Assembly (NCBI RefSeq): GCF_033568475.1
Contig: NC_133123.1
Location: 1,116,001 to 1,180,000, forward strand
Origin: Henckelia pumila
Lineage: Eukaryota > Streptophyta > Magnoliopsida > Lamiales > Gesneriaceae
Length of the DNA: 64,000 bases
Direction of reading: 5' to 3'
The notes below the pieces were generated by a model. That model saw only the letters and a program-made list of their open reading frames with translations, was not told the DNA's origin and made no database searches. The translations under genes were made by a program, and so were the position numbers. Positions within the stretch are counted from its first letter, which is position 1, and each line of letters starts with the position of its first letter. Shown here piece by piece: positions 12,001-23,444 of this stretch.

Positions 12001-13137
12001 TTGCCCATGTTTTCGTCGTACACCCTTATCAAGCAAATAATGCATTCAATGGCAGGTAAACTTGCTTGAATATCTGCCATCGTTTATGTATGTGATAATT
12101 TATGTAACATAACTTGGTATGATCAGTGGCTTTACAAGTTTACCACTTTGTCGTTTTCCTTCACTGGAGTTGTAGGTTTGCATACTTTTTGATAAGGGTA
12201 AAATAGTGATCATTCCACTTGGATTAATGTGTATAGTTTTAATTTCTTTTCCTTCCTGTGAACAATTTTTTCAATGAATTTTTTTTAATATGGTTCAGGT
12301 TTTTGTGGAGAAAAAACACAAGTTTTGCCATATCGAGGCATTACAAGCGCTTCGATTTTTTGTAGAAGCCGAAGGTAATAAGGCCGCTGGGAAGTATGAC
12401 AATGCTTCTTTTGATTTCAAAATTGAATTTTATAAAAAAGAGGGTTTAACACCATATACTGTAGATAAATTACCCATCACCAGCGGTAGGGCAATGTTTA
12501 AGATGGTATTTCTTTTCCTCTTTTTCTTTGGTTATAACCTGCTATTTTATATCTCACGAGCCTTCATTTTCCAGATGTTCCAGAAGGATGTGTTATAATA
12601 AGGGAGAACATTCCTATCTCCAATCTCTTTACTTGTCTTTGGTTTAACGAAGTCGACCGTTTTACTTCCAGAGATCAATTAAGTTTTTCCACCATAAGAG
12701 ACAAGATTTGGTCCAAAACTAATTACACCATCAATATGTTCTTGGATTGTGCAAGACGTAACTTTGTTGTTCAGGTAATATAGGTTGTGTTCTAAGATTT
12801 GTCTAGTATTCAGCTCGTGTTCGCTTTCACCATGTTCCTTTCTGGCTTATACAACTTCACAAATGTCTTACCATTGCAGGAGTACCATAGAGACTTGCTT
12901 GAGCATTAGGCTCCTCCTCCGCCCATCGAAGCCATTGTTCAGGCTCCTCCTCCTCCATCAACTCCTCCGCCCCTCAAAGCCATTGTTCATGCTCCTCCTC
13001 CAACATCAACCGAATAAAATTTAAGCCAAACTTCACCGGACTGTACAAGTCCACTTTAGAAAATTTCCACGAAGCGAGGCGTCAAGAAATCCAAGCGTAA
13101 CCGGAAAATTGTTGCTAATCATAAAGATATGGGGTAA
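9075..13137 (+). pseudogene. DUF616 family (TOD1/MUCI70-like) gene, decayed
   Basis: Nine exons can be followed: 9075-9327, 9820-10118, 10261-10471, 10587-10696, 10774-10973, 11497-11600, 12299-12485, 12575-12774 and 12880-13137. All have usable GT-AG borders. The protein opens MTTGSLGVRSSGSYGS, has one membrane segment (about residues 66-84: FLSLISAAVFIWVLYVG), then a lumenal domain with CPVCYLP, VRGAKPGHHTGYDID, CQGIVVASAIFG, DEET, FFVEAEGNKAAGKY, EGLTPYT and WFNEVDRFTSRDQLS, all hallmarks of DUF616. These Golgi-type proteins include MUCI70, needed for mucilage pectin, and TOD1. Breaks in the host-gene frame: a frameshift in the T9 run at 10021, TAA at 10320, TAA at 10863, a one-base loss near 12355 in the FDVF-like motif, TAG at 12907 and a frame change before the basic tail that ends at 13135. 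Neighbouring genes read cleanly, so sequencing error is an unlikely cause. Confidence 0.85.
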
Positions 13138-13693
13138 CTATTCAAATTTTGGGTAGATTTATTCTTAGTCTTTACCTAGATTATTTTGAAGATCAGTCAA
13201 CCATGGGGTTGGGGAAATTTGCAAGTTGAGAGTTGCAGTTATATTTCTTATCGGGTATTCTTTCTCCTCCTCATTATTTATATTTTCAACATTTACAAAT
13301 AACACATTTGTCCATTTTTTTATGTATATAAATCACATGGGTTTGTTGGGATACTGTATCTCTCGTTCCCAAGACGCAGCAGAAGTTTAAAAAATATTTT
13401 TTGACATTCAAAATAATTTTGAACACCCGTATGATTAATAAATTATTCGTAGGGAGTTTATGAAGTTATACCTTCGGTGAACAAATTAATTCACTGGACT
13501 CCAACTATTTCAAAAATCAAAATAACTCTTGTTGTATATCCCTACGAACAATCAACTTGATTTTTCCTTCTTTCTTCAAATCAGGTCCACGACTGGATTT
13601 CCTGATCCTCTTCTAAAACGCATTTAAGAAGAAGAAGAAATTTTTTGTTGAGAAAGAAACAACGAAGAAGACTGGCCGAGAGGAAAACTTTGA

Positions 13694-13909
13694 GCTGAGA
13701 AGAAAATTTTCTTTTTTCATTATTTCTTCTGATAGCTTCTGCTATCTTTTATCGCCTCAATCAATTCTCAATTGATTGAGGCAAATTAAATGGGTTGTCG
13801 GCTGACAACTCATTTAATTTGCCTCAATCAATTGAGAATTGATTGAGGCGATAAAAGATAGCAGAAGCTATCAGAAGAAATAATGAAAAAAGAAAATTTT
13901 CTTCTCAGC
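13694..13909. repeat. Near-perfect 108-bp-arm inverted repeat (216-bp hairpin)
   Basis: The arms pair from 13694/13909 to the centre between 13801 and 13802 with no loop. By eye only two positions fail to pair (13793/13810 and 13800/13803, both G opposite T). It lies inside the LTR-like element. Confidence 0.9.
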
Positions 13910-13919
13910 AACTCATTTA

Positions 13920-14100
13920 ATTAAATTTTTTAAAATTATAAATATGTATATAATATATATTATTATTATAAACATAAGGTCCCACAATCATAAATATATA
14001 TTATATATATCATATATATATATATATATCGTATATATATCGCATATATATATATATATCTATATATATATCTATCTATATATATGCATTTATATATATT
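13920..14100. repeat. AT-rich stretch with TA/ATC microsatellite
   Basis: Dominated by runs of TA and short TATC/TATCG variants, directly after the hairpin inside the LTR-like element. Likely unstable in length. Confidence 0.8.
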
Positions 14101-15381
14101 GTGTGAGTCCTTAAATCCAAGTCCAACTCGAAAAAATTAATTAAATCCTTTTAATTAATTTTGCTCTCAAAATTTCTATAAGCTCTTATAAACCATTTAT
14201 AAGCTTATCTATTGATCCAGTCAAATTTGTTTATCATAAATTCAACTCTTTGAATTTATTATCTCAACGGGAACAGAAAAACCAGTACTTGTGTAACTCT
14301 CAATGGTTCAGAGATATAGTTAGTTGTGGGTTCACAACTCTTTGTGATTTAGGAAATATTTTTTTATATGGGCTTACCCTTTTAACCCCATTTTATGTAT
14401 CAACCCCTTGATCATAAAATGTCAGAACTCATTTCTGATTTGACCCATCGAATCATGGTAAGAGCGTAAAGTAGCACCGCCCCATGATTCCCTAGGTATC
14501 ACTGATAGTGCCTGCAAGAACCAGTCGATTATGGTTAACGTACAGTACAGTTCCTTCATCTCATATATCTCGATCGAATCGGCAACCATTGGTATATCGA
14601 GAGTTGCCTATGATTCGATAACTATATTATATCATCTTGGATAATGCATAGTGATATTATATATGTAACTAGAGAAACCATTTCCCTAAAACATATATCA
14701 TGCTCTGGCGAGAGACTGAATACACTATCATTTCCTCATATCATATAGGATATCCACATTTCATAAATGTGTGGTGAATCTCCGACTACAACCACTGACT
14801 CCCATTTATGTCATAGCTACACCCAACCATGTCATTGTAATGCTCTCCTGAAGCCAGTAAACTGATCAAAGTGCAGTATTATTACACAGAGCCTAGTGTT
14901 GTTCCGGGTCATAAGGACTAATGGTGTACAACCATAATCAGGACTTCATCCACTCGAAAAACTGATAACCACTTGGAAAGTCCTACGAGGGTTGTTCAAT
15001 GAACACATCCTATGTGTCACCACCTGTATGCTTCGGACATCCTATGTTCATTACCAATGAAACATGGTACTCCACATCACAGATAATAGTCTCAATCTCA
15101 AGCGAGTCTTATCCTTCTTTTGGGCGGCTTAATCGACTATGAACTATGTTTAGAACATACAGTGGAATAAAGATGTGTTTCGTGACTATCATGCAATGAT
15201 ATTTCATCTTTCATGCACTATAGTATATTCAAGGTCTTTATCAATGCAACTTGCATGAGTATAGAGATAAAGATATTGTCATATACAAAAGATAAATTGT
15301 ATTAAATAAAGATTATTTGTACATAGAGTCAATAATGTTCTGCCAACGGTTGGCCTTATGGGCACCTACTCTAACAGGGTT

Positions 15382-15654
15382 AGCCACCAATAAGCCCCTG
15401 TAGGCAAAGGTGGTGCTCCATTTATATGTCTACCACATCTTCTCTGCACAAATATTTTGGATCATTGTTTCCTGGAATGAGTTCCCCTGCTGATTTGTTG
15501 CGCCAGTTTTTTAAGTTTTGTTTCACACATTCAAATCGTCGCAAACATGCTCCTTAAAACTTGTTGATTCATCTTAGAACTGAATAGTTAGCTCGAAAAT
15601 TTGAAGACGAAAGTTTACAAATAATATACAGAGGAAAAACATTTCGATCAAGGT
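15382..15654. other. Unassigned stretch between the LTR-like element and the LINE fragment
   Basis: No gene or clear repeat recognised. It starts with the right copy of the target duplication and may hold degraded LINE sequence. Confidence 0.4.
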
Positions 15655-16660
15655 AAGCCAAGTAAAATACTGTTTCAAAAAGTGTGTATCTTCCTTTGGA
15701 GAGCATCCTGGAGTTTTATCCCAACATCAGCAAATTTGCTTGCAAAACACGTACCAACTGACGGCGTTTGACCTCTTTGTAAGTCTTACTTGGCCACCAC
15801 AACACACTGCTTATTTTTCTGCACAGCTGTTAGGAAAATATGGAAAAATTCCATGTATTGGCAGAATTTAAAAAGTAGCAGTTTGGCTTCTTTTCTAGAT
15901 TGTGGTGCTTTCCTGTCAACGGTTCATTCAAAAAGTGAGTTGGAGATATTTGTTATGATGGCTTGGGCAATTTGGCAAGAAATTTGTAAGAGAGTTCATA
16001 ATCAATTGAACCAATGGACTGAGATTAATATAGATTGGGTGTCCTCCCTTCTAAATTCTTTCCATTGTGCAAACACAAAGTGTGGATTGCAGGCTAATAC
16101 TGCTGCTCGAATACACGGCGAAACCAGTTGGAGGCCTCCTTCTCCGGGGCAATTAAGATTAGATGTGGATGCGAGCTTCAATCATTTGAATAATTCTTCT
16201 AGTGTTGGGGCTGTGGTGAGGGATATTAATGGGTTCGTTTGGGGAGCAAAAGCCAAGATTATTCGCTGTCCAAGTTCTGTTGTTAGTGCCGAATTAGAAG
16301 CAATTCGGTTTGGAATGGATTTTTGTTCGCTACAAGGATTTACTAATGTGTGCATTTTTTCGGATTCCCTATTGGCTATTCGAGCAGTGGAAACTCAATC
16401 AGAGAATCTGGGTCCGGAAGGTGCGGTTGCTATGGAAATCCGATCGCTTCTTGAGTCTCCAAAGTTTGTTTCCATCAGGCACATGCGTCGCTCGGCTAAT
16501 CGTGTTGCTCATTTTTTGGCGCAAAAAGTCTGTGGTTCTGTCCTTTCTTTTGAATATTCTATTGGGAGTATACCTCAATGGCTTGCTGATCTTGTAAAAT
16601 TGGATTGTGGTTTCTAGTTTTATTGAAGTTTTTTTCTCAAAAAAAAAAAAAACATTAAAA
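15655..16660 (+). mobile_element. 5'-truncated LINE: zinc-binding and RNase H end of ORF2 plus poly-A tail
   Basis: Frame: KVCIFLWRAS, then PTSANLLAKHVPTDGV, a stop at 15769-15771 (TGA where family members have a Cys codon), PLCKSYLATTTHCLFFC, then a long open stretch to the TAG at 16615. The first part is the zf-RVT zinc-binding region; the second (about 16100-16600) is a plant LINE RNase H with LDVDASF, SAELEAI, FSDSLLAI and RRSANRVAHFLA, giving the D-E-D catalytic set. A-rich tail at 16636-16662. Upstream RT and endonuclease are missing, as in ordinary 5'-truncated LINE insertions. It is the same type of element as the one at 4-7.9 kb, but the two do not overlap in content, so family identity cannot be judged. 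Confidence 0.8.
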
Positions 16661-16662
16661 AA

Positions 16663-16946
16663 AAGCTTATTTATTTTCGTACAAATAAAATAATTCAATT
16701 AGTACTACTCAAGAATCAAGGCTTTTAACTTCGTCTTGGTTTAACAATAAACCACATGGCTTTTTATTTATTTATTCATTTTTACACTACAATAAAGGCA
16801 GAAGAACATAGAGTGTATATAGAGTTAGTTATAACTTATATCTCGTGTGTCCAAAGGGAACTAGTTCAGTACGAAACAAGTTCCTCTGTTCCTGAGTTCT
16901 GGTGAGTCTGCATGTTGCATTATCATGCATGTGGTGTTTGTATCCT
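16663..16946. other. 3' flank of the phosphatase gene
   Basis: AT-rich, no gene seen; probably holds the 3' untranslated region of the minus-strand gene ending at 16947. Confidence 0.5.
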
Positions 16947-19420
16947 TCAGTAATGGTAAATGTGATCGGTGTACATATGGGCTGTCATATTCAATCCTTG
17001 GAGCATTGCTTCCCCGTGTATATTAAAGCTAAAGACACACAACCCGCCGTTGTTTATGTCAATCGCGCGAAACCTGTGCAGTCAAAATTCAAAAACTGCA
17101 TTTTTAAGCTCACTCTGCAAAGCTCGACTCAACTACAAACAGGTGAGAATCTCGACATACCTCTCTGGCCCCAGTCCAAGAGCCGTGCAGATCAACGCCC
17201 TCAAAATCGACTTATGAGTAACAACCAAAAAACTTTCTCCCTGTCCATTCCAGAAAAGATATAAAATGTTATAAGACAATTCGGGAATAGATTGATTTTT
17301 TGGTCAGGAAAAGTGCCTTACTGGGGTGAACAAGATTTCTAACCAAGCTTCACGAGCTGTCCGCCACAATTGTCGAATAGGATATACGCCATTAACACAA
17401 AAATTCGAAGGATCCTCTCTCCATGCTGTGTACTCTTCGGGATATTTCTTCCGGGCATCCACTGCCTCCAAACACTAAACGTGATTTACTAAGTGGATAT
17501 CGCTGACAGCATTATCAAGTGATGGCTAAATTCATTAGGAAGCAGAGTTGTGTGTGTTGTTGATTCAAATTTCTTACAAGACAGTAATATATATGAATCA
17601 GAGTATCGGCTACGGGGAGTGCTATAACAGTGGGAACAAGAGAGACCCACCATTTCTCATGCCTTCAAGAAAATATAAGTGAGCCTCCTTGAGCGTGTCA
17701 AGATAAACCAAAGGTTGATCCCTCCCTTGCCATAAGATTTCGGCAGTAGACTGCATCAACACAGAAAGCTTAGAATATTCATGAAGTATAGCTGTTTGGG
17801 ACTTGACCAACCTGATCATGCACAACAAACCTTGGCACGAGATATTGGACTTGAAAAACACTTGTCAAAATGTATCTCCGCTAAGGCGTTTCTGCACCTT
17901 TCCGCTTGTGCTGCCCCGGCCTCAGTTAGGACCGACAGGTTTGAGCTGCCCTATATACACCACGACATAGTTTACTGCAGTAAAACTTAAGAAGTATGGC
18001 TATAAAACTTAAATGATTTTGGAAGAACGATGTTAGATATCATTGTATAGAATATTTCTTCGATCTGCGCAACTCCAACTTAGTGGGATTAAGGCTTGTG
18101 TGTTGTTATTGTTTTACCTTACACAGCATAAACATATATTCACAGATGATCATGGTACTTAAATGATGGGAGTGGGACAATGAGAAATTTAATTTCATAA
18201 ATAGAATTATTTTATTCGTGGCCTTCCTCGAGGCAAAAGTGTATATATTAAATCATATTGAGAAGGTCATGTAACTAAAAACAAATTCGAGGGTGTTATT
18301 TTCCAAAATCTATTAATATATCGACAAGAATTTACTAGCCGTTTCTAAACATCTAGTGTAATATTTCCCCCAATACCCCTGAACAAAACCATGCATTGCA
18401 CTTGATTTGGAGTGCTGATGAGACATACCTGAACTCTACTTTCTTTATTCCACGAGCTAAGACCATGTCGTAGAATCGTCACCTTCTTTGGTGAAGACAG
18501 CAATTTCTCAGAAAGTGAAGTAGTGGCTCTTTGAAAATCATACGAGCCACCAGTCAAAGAGCTGTTGTTTCCAGATACTTCTGAGATGATAAGTTATGTT
18601 CACGAAACCGAGTTTATGAGTAACTATTGCCAACCTTTTCTAACCAAAACAGCATTTAGAGATAAGGGAAAAACAGAGGAAACAAACATAAATGGGCAAC
18701 AAAAAGAAACAAGAAACTAAAGCATAAGCAATCAATCAAGAGGAATAATATATATCTTTCGCGGACTTGGTCATACTGGGAAGAAACGTCAAACAGAACT
18801 CACTTTATGTAATGCCTATATATAACCCTACAGGATTTTAGCAGATAGGTGAATCAACTTAGCAGTTAGCACTACGAGTGTGTATCATGACTAGTGCTCA
18901 TCTCTCCATTGCTTGGGGGCAGCATCAAACTTTTCTTTGTCTCTTTTCCCACTGCATCCATATCATTCGTCACACTTTTGTTCCGGTATATGATCATGTA
19001 CATAAATTACAATTGCATTCACATTCTAGACCAAAATAGCTAGGTGGCTAACACTAGGCAAGCAATCAAACCGGCTGACTCGAACTAGCCACGTACGGTG
19101 TCACACAAGCGGGAGATAGTAGAAGTAATCTTATCTTACAGTACCCCCAAGAATCAGTAACAGATTACTAGCAGACTAAAAAAAAATTGAATTCGAGACT
19201 AGGATCCCACAATATCTAAGCAGTCCAATTAACGAGTTGTTTCACTTCACATTAATAAAAGTAGAGGATCGGTATAGTTACCAGTTGCAATGGACTGTTG
19301 GGGGGTGGAAGATGAGCACATAACACGATCAAGTCGGCTGGAGCATGCCAGAAGTTTGGGAGGTTTTCTTGAACCATAAACGGCGGCCGTGGGCAAGAAT
19401 GGAGAGAACAGAACAACCAT
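16947..19420 (-). CDS. Probable 2-carboxy-D-arabinitol-1-phosphatase, chloroplastic (histidine phosphatase family)
   Basis: Seven exons on the minus strand: 19282-19420, 18429-18580, 17831-17950, 17651-17750, 17322-17461, 17161-17240, 16947-17073; total 858 bases, 285 residues, no internal stop. Residues 1-45 look like a plastid transit peptide (MVVLFSPFLPTAAVYG, then Ser/Arg-rich). The histidine-phosphatase core follows: LRHGLSSW with the phospho-accepting His at residue 85, CFSSPISRAKSTAEI, LVYLDTLKEAHLYFLEGM and VVTHKSILRAL with the second His at residue 226; it ends HMYTDHIYHY. The family member in Arabidopsis (At5g22620) is annotated as the enzyme that removes phosphate from the nocturnal Rubisco inhibitor CA1P; substrate in this plant is inferred. 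The ATG at 19420 was chosen because it starts the transit peptide. All introns are GT-AG. The gene is flanked by transposon debris on both sides but is itself intact. Confidence 0.88.
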
Positions 19421-21429
19421 TTTCCCCCCGAGCAACTAAAAGAAGGTAATGCAGCCTATGTCCAATTCTACTCGCTTCGTGCTGAGATATTTTTTGGGTG
19501 GTTGCTGAAACTATGGTTGCTATTGTTCGGGATTGCCATTTACAGTGACGGATATTGTGGTCGTTTTTCATTTCTTGGAGATTTTTTTCTTGTTCTGGAT
19601 AGTGGTAGCCCACCCGGATAAATGGACTTTTTAACCGATAAATAAATAAAAAAAATAGCAAAATATCGCATACCTTATTATATTTTTTTTAAATATTTAA
19701 TTTAATTTAATTTTATTGCTTCAAAAAAAATATTTAATTTTATATTTATTCATATTTTAAAATCCAATCAACGTCTTATATTAATGAAAAAATAAATAAT
19801 TTGAAAATAACAAAAATTATCATGATTAGATAAATATTTTAACTTTATAAAGGGACATCATAGTAGTAGTTATTAAAAATTCGAAATCTATTCACTTATC
19901 CCAAGATTAGGTAATATTTGTTATACGAAAAATCATATAAGACAGTCTTAATGATAAGATCTTCAATCCAATCAATAAAAAATATTATTATTTTTGGTCA
20001 AAACTAGTTCTTTTCGTTATAGATTATTATGTATTACTGCTATTATGTAAGAGGCTTTTAGTTGGTCTCTTGATATGCTCACAAAAATATAATATATATA
20101 TATATATATACTAATAAACAGCACGTGCGATACACGTGGTAATACTTTGTTTATATAATATATCTATTTATTATTTTTTATAATTATTGAAATTTTCACG
20201 GCTTGATAATAAAAATCATATAGACTTTAATTATTTATTATGAAAATCAACTGAAATAATACAATGATCATTTTTTTTTTCATTTTTAGTCATGTTAATG
20301 GTGAATTTATAATTTCAATCCTGTAACTTGAATGTTTTCATTTTTAGTCATATTACTATGCATTTTTATTTTTAATCATGTCACTTGTATATTGTTTTTA
20401 TTTTGATCATTTAACTCACATGTTTTTTTTGTTCTGTTTTGGCATATATTTTTTCATTTATAGTCATGTAACTTGCATATTATTTTTATTATTTGTCATT
20501 TAACTTGTATTATATTCTTATATATTTTTATATGATTTTTCTTATAGTGTAAATAAAATTGCAAATTTGTTATTTCACAATGATAAAACTTTATCCTTTT
20601 ATTCACACTTTTAGATATGTAATAATAGATAATAGATAGATAGATTTCACAATGATAAAATATAACTTTTTTTATTCATATTTTTAGGTAGGTAATATAT
20701 TTAATTTATACTCCTACATTAATTTTGTAAATATATGTTTTTAACTCTAACTTTTAATATTATTACCGTAAATTTTAGTTTTTAGTTTTGTTATTTTCAA
20801 AATTTATATTCTTATATTTTTTTAATTCTAAATTTTTATATTAATATCGTAAAATTAATTTTTTTCTTTTGTTTTTTAAAAATTTATTTATCTATTTGAT
20901 TAACTGTAACTCAATTAAGCCACAAACTAAAATTTAGCTTATTCTTATATATTTTTATATTGCCTAACATGAAATAAGGTGTAAAATAAATAAAAACAAA
21001 TTGTGAAAAATGAAAAAATAGTTCTTTTTAGAAAATAATAATTAAAAAATGAATTATGTAATTGTATTAATGAACACATTAGTTGCAATTTAATGAAAGC
21101 GTATAATGTATTTAAGTATATTAATATTTAAATATAATATAATAAAAATATTTATTTATTTTTATGCCCTAAATAAAATGTTATTTACTTTTATATCTCT
21201 ATATATTTTTATATTACCTTACTTATAGTGTAAATAAAACAGCAAAGTTGTTATTTCACAATAATAAAATTTTATCATTTTCTTAACACTTTTAGATAGG
21301 TAAGGTAATAGACTATTTAATATACATAATTTTCTTTTAATAATTTTAGTGACAAATTTTTTTATTTGTAATATATATATATATATATATTCACTATATA
21401 TATTATTTTTTATATTTTTAAAGCATTAT
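19421..21429. other. AT-rich gene-free DNA
   Basis: No gene seen. About 20270-20510 holds several diverged copies of a unit of the type TTTTAGTCATGTAACTTG. Near 20100-20140 a TA run precedes GCACGTGCGATACACGTGG, and a similar palindromic CACGTG motif set occurs near 22360-22380; such motifs are common at Helitron ends, but no convincing full element could be drawn. Confidence 0.5.
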
Positions 21430-22390
21430 GTAGAAAATTTCAATACAATTAATCGAAATAATACACAATCTAAAGACAAAATAGAAAATTTAGAGTGAAA
21501 ATATTTATTATGTTAATTGTTTTAGATTGAAATAATACGCACTCTAATAAAATAAATATTTATTATCTTTAATAATTTTAAAATATATTGTTCAAATTTT
21601 TTTTTAATAAATATATATTTTTATTTTCCAACATCTAATCATTTTGTGCAAATTGCTCAAAAATCCCTAATGCAAACATGTTTTGCTCTGCACTTCCTAG
21701 CCACTTTTTTATACCACAATTTTTGTTAATTTGTACCACATCTTGTATGGTTTTGTACCACATATTGTATTGTTTTGTACCACATTTTATGACTAGAGAC
21801 CCCAAAGCAAAATATGTTTGCATTTGGGGATTTTTGAGCAAATTGCCCAATCATTTTTATGTTATCGAAATAATACAAAATCTAATAAAATAAATATTTA
21901 TTATCTTTAATAATTTTAATGAATATATTTTTTTTTCAACATCTAATCATTTTTATTTTAATTTTTTTAAATTTTTCTAAGAATTATGTACGATAAAATG
22001 TTATTTTCCAATTGATTTTTATTATCAAATTTTTATTCAATTTTGATGTATTGTTGTTTTCAAATTTTTTTAAAAGTATGTCGTAACCAAATTTTATTTT
22101 TATGTTATGTTTTTTCAGAAAAAACCACTTTGATGCTCATGTGTTTTAAATTTTGTTTTCTTAAATTTATAGAAAATAATTCAAACCAATTCATTGAAGG
22201 TGAAGTTTTATAATTAAATAGATGCGAATTAACACAGTGTATTTTTAATAACAAATAAATTATATGAAAATAGTTTATTCTTTGATTGCATTTATATTAT
22301 AATATTATATGATTAACTTTATAAATGTAGTATGATATTTAAAAAATCAATTAACACGTGTCTCGCACGTTAAACACGTGAAAATGTATT
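21430..22390. repeat. Diverged third relative of the 1.42-kb tandem unit
   Basis: Begins with the same kind of sequence as the two tandem copies (AATACAATTAATCG at about 21440) and later shares the segment around TTCATTGAAGGTGAA (about 22190-22230) with positions 23860 and 25270. Similarity is clearly lower than between the two tandem copies. It contains a short local duplication and a MITE. Confidence 0.6.
21646..21848. mobile_element. MITE with ~44-bp terminal inverted repeats and 9-bp target duplication
   Basis: Ends read GTGCAAATTGCTCAAAAATC on the left and the inverse on the right, flanked by AATCATTTT at 21637-21645 and 21849-21857. The 9-bp duplication points to the Mutator-like group. 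The middle has three copies of a TTTTGTACCACAT unit. The related sequences at about 23620 and 25040 show the same flank without the insert. Confidence 0.75.
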
Positions 22391-23444
22391 AAATATAACA
22401 TAAGACAATTCATAAATTTAAATTTATTCACCTTTAAAATAAAAGTAAAATAAGTAATAATTAAAATTTTATTCATTTGCTTTATTTTTTAAAAGATATA
22501 GTAAATTTTTAATATTTGATAAAGTCTTATGTTTGAATCTTAAATTTATTTAGATAAATGTGCATGGATTACATTTTGACATTTATTTTTGTAAAAATTG
22601 TTTTTTTGATTCTATAAGTTTTTTTATTTGTAATTTCGATACTCTATGTTATCAGATTTCAAAGTCTATTGTATTTGTTTTGTTATTTTTTACGATTTTA
22701 GAGTCTTTTTTTCGATTTGATACTTTTGTAGCGTAAATTTTTATAGTATTGCATCAACATTTTTGATGAAAAATAACTAAAATTGTCAAAAATCAAAATA
22801 CGCAAGACAAATTAAAACTAAAATTTTGATATCGCTAAAAACATCTATATCTGTTAAGTCTTTATGTTTCAAATTTTGGACATAAACACGTCTACAAAAA
22901 CACGTATAGATAAGTGCATGTGCTCAAACTTGAAAACATGGGGATATAGTGCTCAAGATTTGAAAACACAAAGAGTTAATAGATAATTCATTTTTCATAA
23001 TGGATTTTTAAGAATCTTAAGATTTCATAGGGGTAATTATCTGATATAAAAATATAGACCCAAATCATAATTTTCAGATATTAGCGGACCAAAATTACAA
23101 TTTTTTCTTTATTTTTCCATAATTATCTTTGATTTATTAATATTTATGAATGAAATTAAAAATATTTAATTTTATTTAAATTTCGAATTATCCATAAATT
23201 TTATATTATATTTTTCTTTAATTTTTTACATTCATTTTCCACCAAATGTTCATGCAATTATTTATAAAAAATTCTTTAATGAAATTTTTTTTATTTCTAT
23301 TCACACTTTTAAAGATAAAATTATTAAATAAACATGCTTTTTTAAAAATAATTCCAGTAAAAATATATTTTATTTTTCGAACATATATTCACTTTATACA
23401 TCAATTTTTATATTTTTAAAACACTGTGTAAAAAATCTGATATC
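22391..23444. other. AT-rich gene-free DNA
   Basis: No gene seen. About 22600-22830 has weak inverted symmetry of the foldback type also seen at 47738-48036, but too diverged to delimit. Confidence 0.45.

Larger units (their letters stand above)
13344..15376 (-). mobile_element. Solo-LTR-like element, 2.03 kb, with GGGTT target duplication
   Basis: The element has TG...CA ends (minus strand: TGTTAGAGTAGG ... ATCCCAACA) and is flanked by GGGTT at 13339-13343 and 15377-15381. It has no coding frame, no internal primer site and no terminal direct repeats, so a single LTR left by recombination is the simplest reading; superfamily (copia is likely from memory of similar plant repeats) is uncertain. 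It carries a 216-bp hairpin and an AT microsatellite. Being non-coding, the number of breaks cannot be judged; clean ends and target duplication suggest moderate to young age. Confidence 0.75.

Noticed and set aside
13930-14100. Possible origin or scaffold-attachment region
   Set aside because: Only a TA microsatellite inside a transposon; nothing beyond AT content supports a function.
21635-21893. Overlapping 71-codon frames on both strands
   Set aside because: They are products of the MITE's inverted ends and internal TACCACAT repeats.
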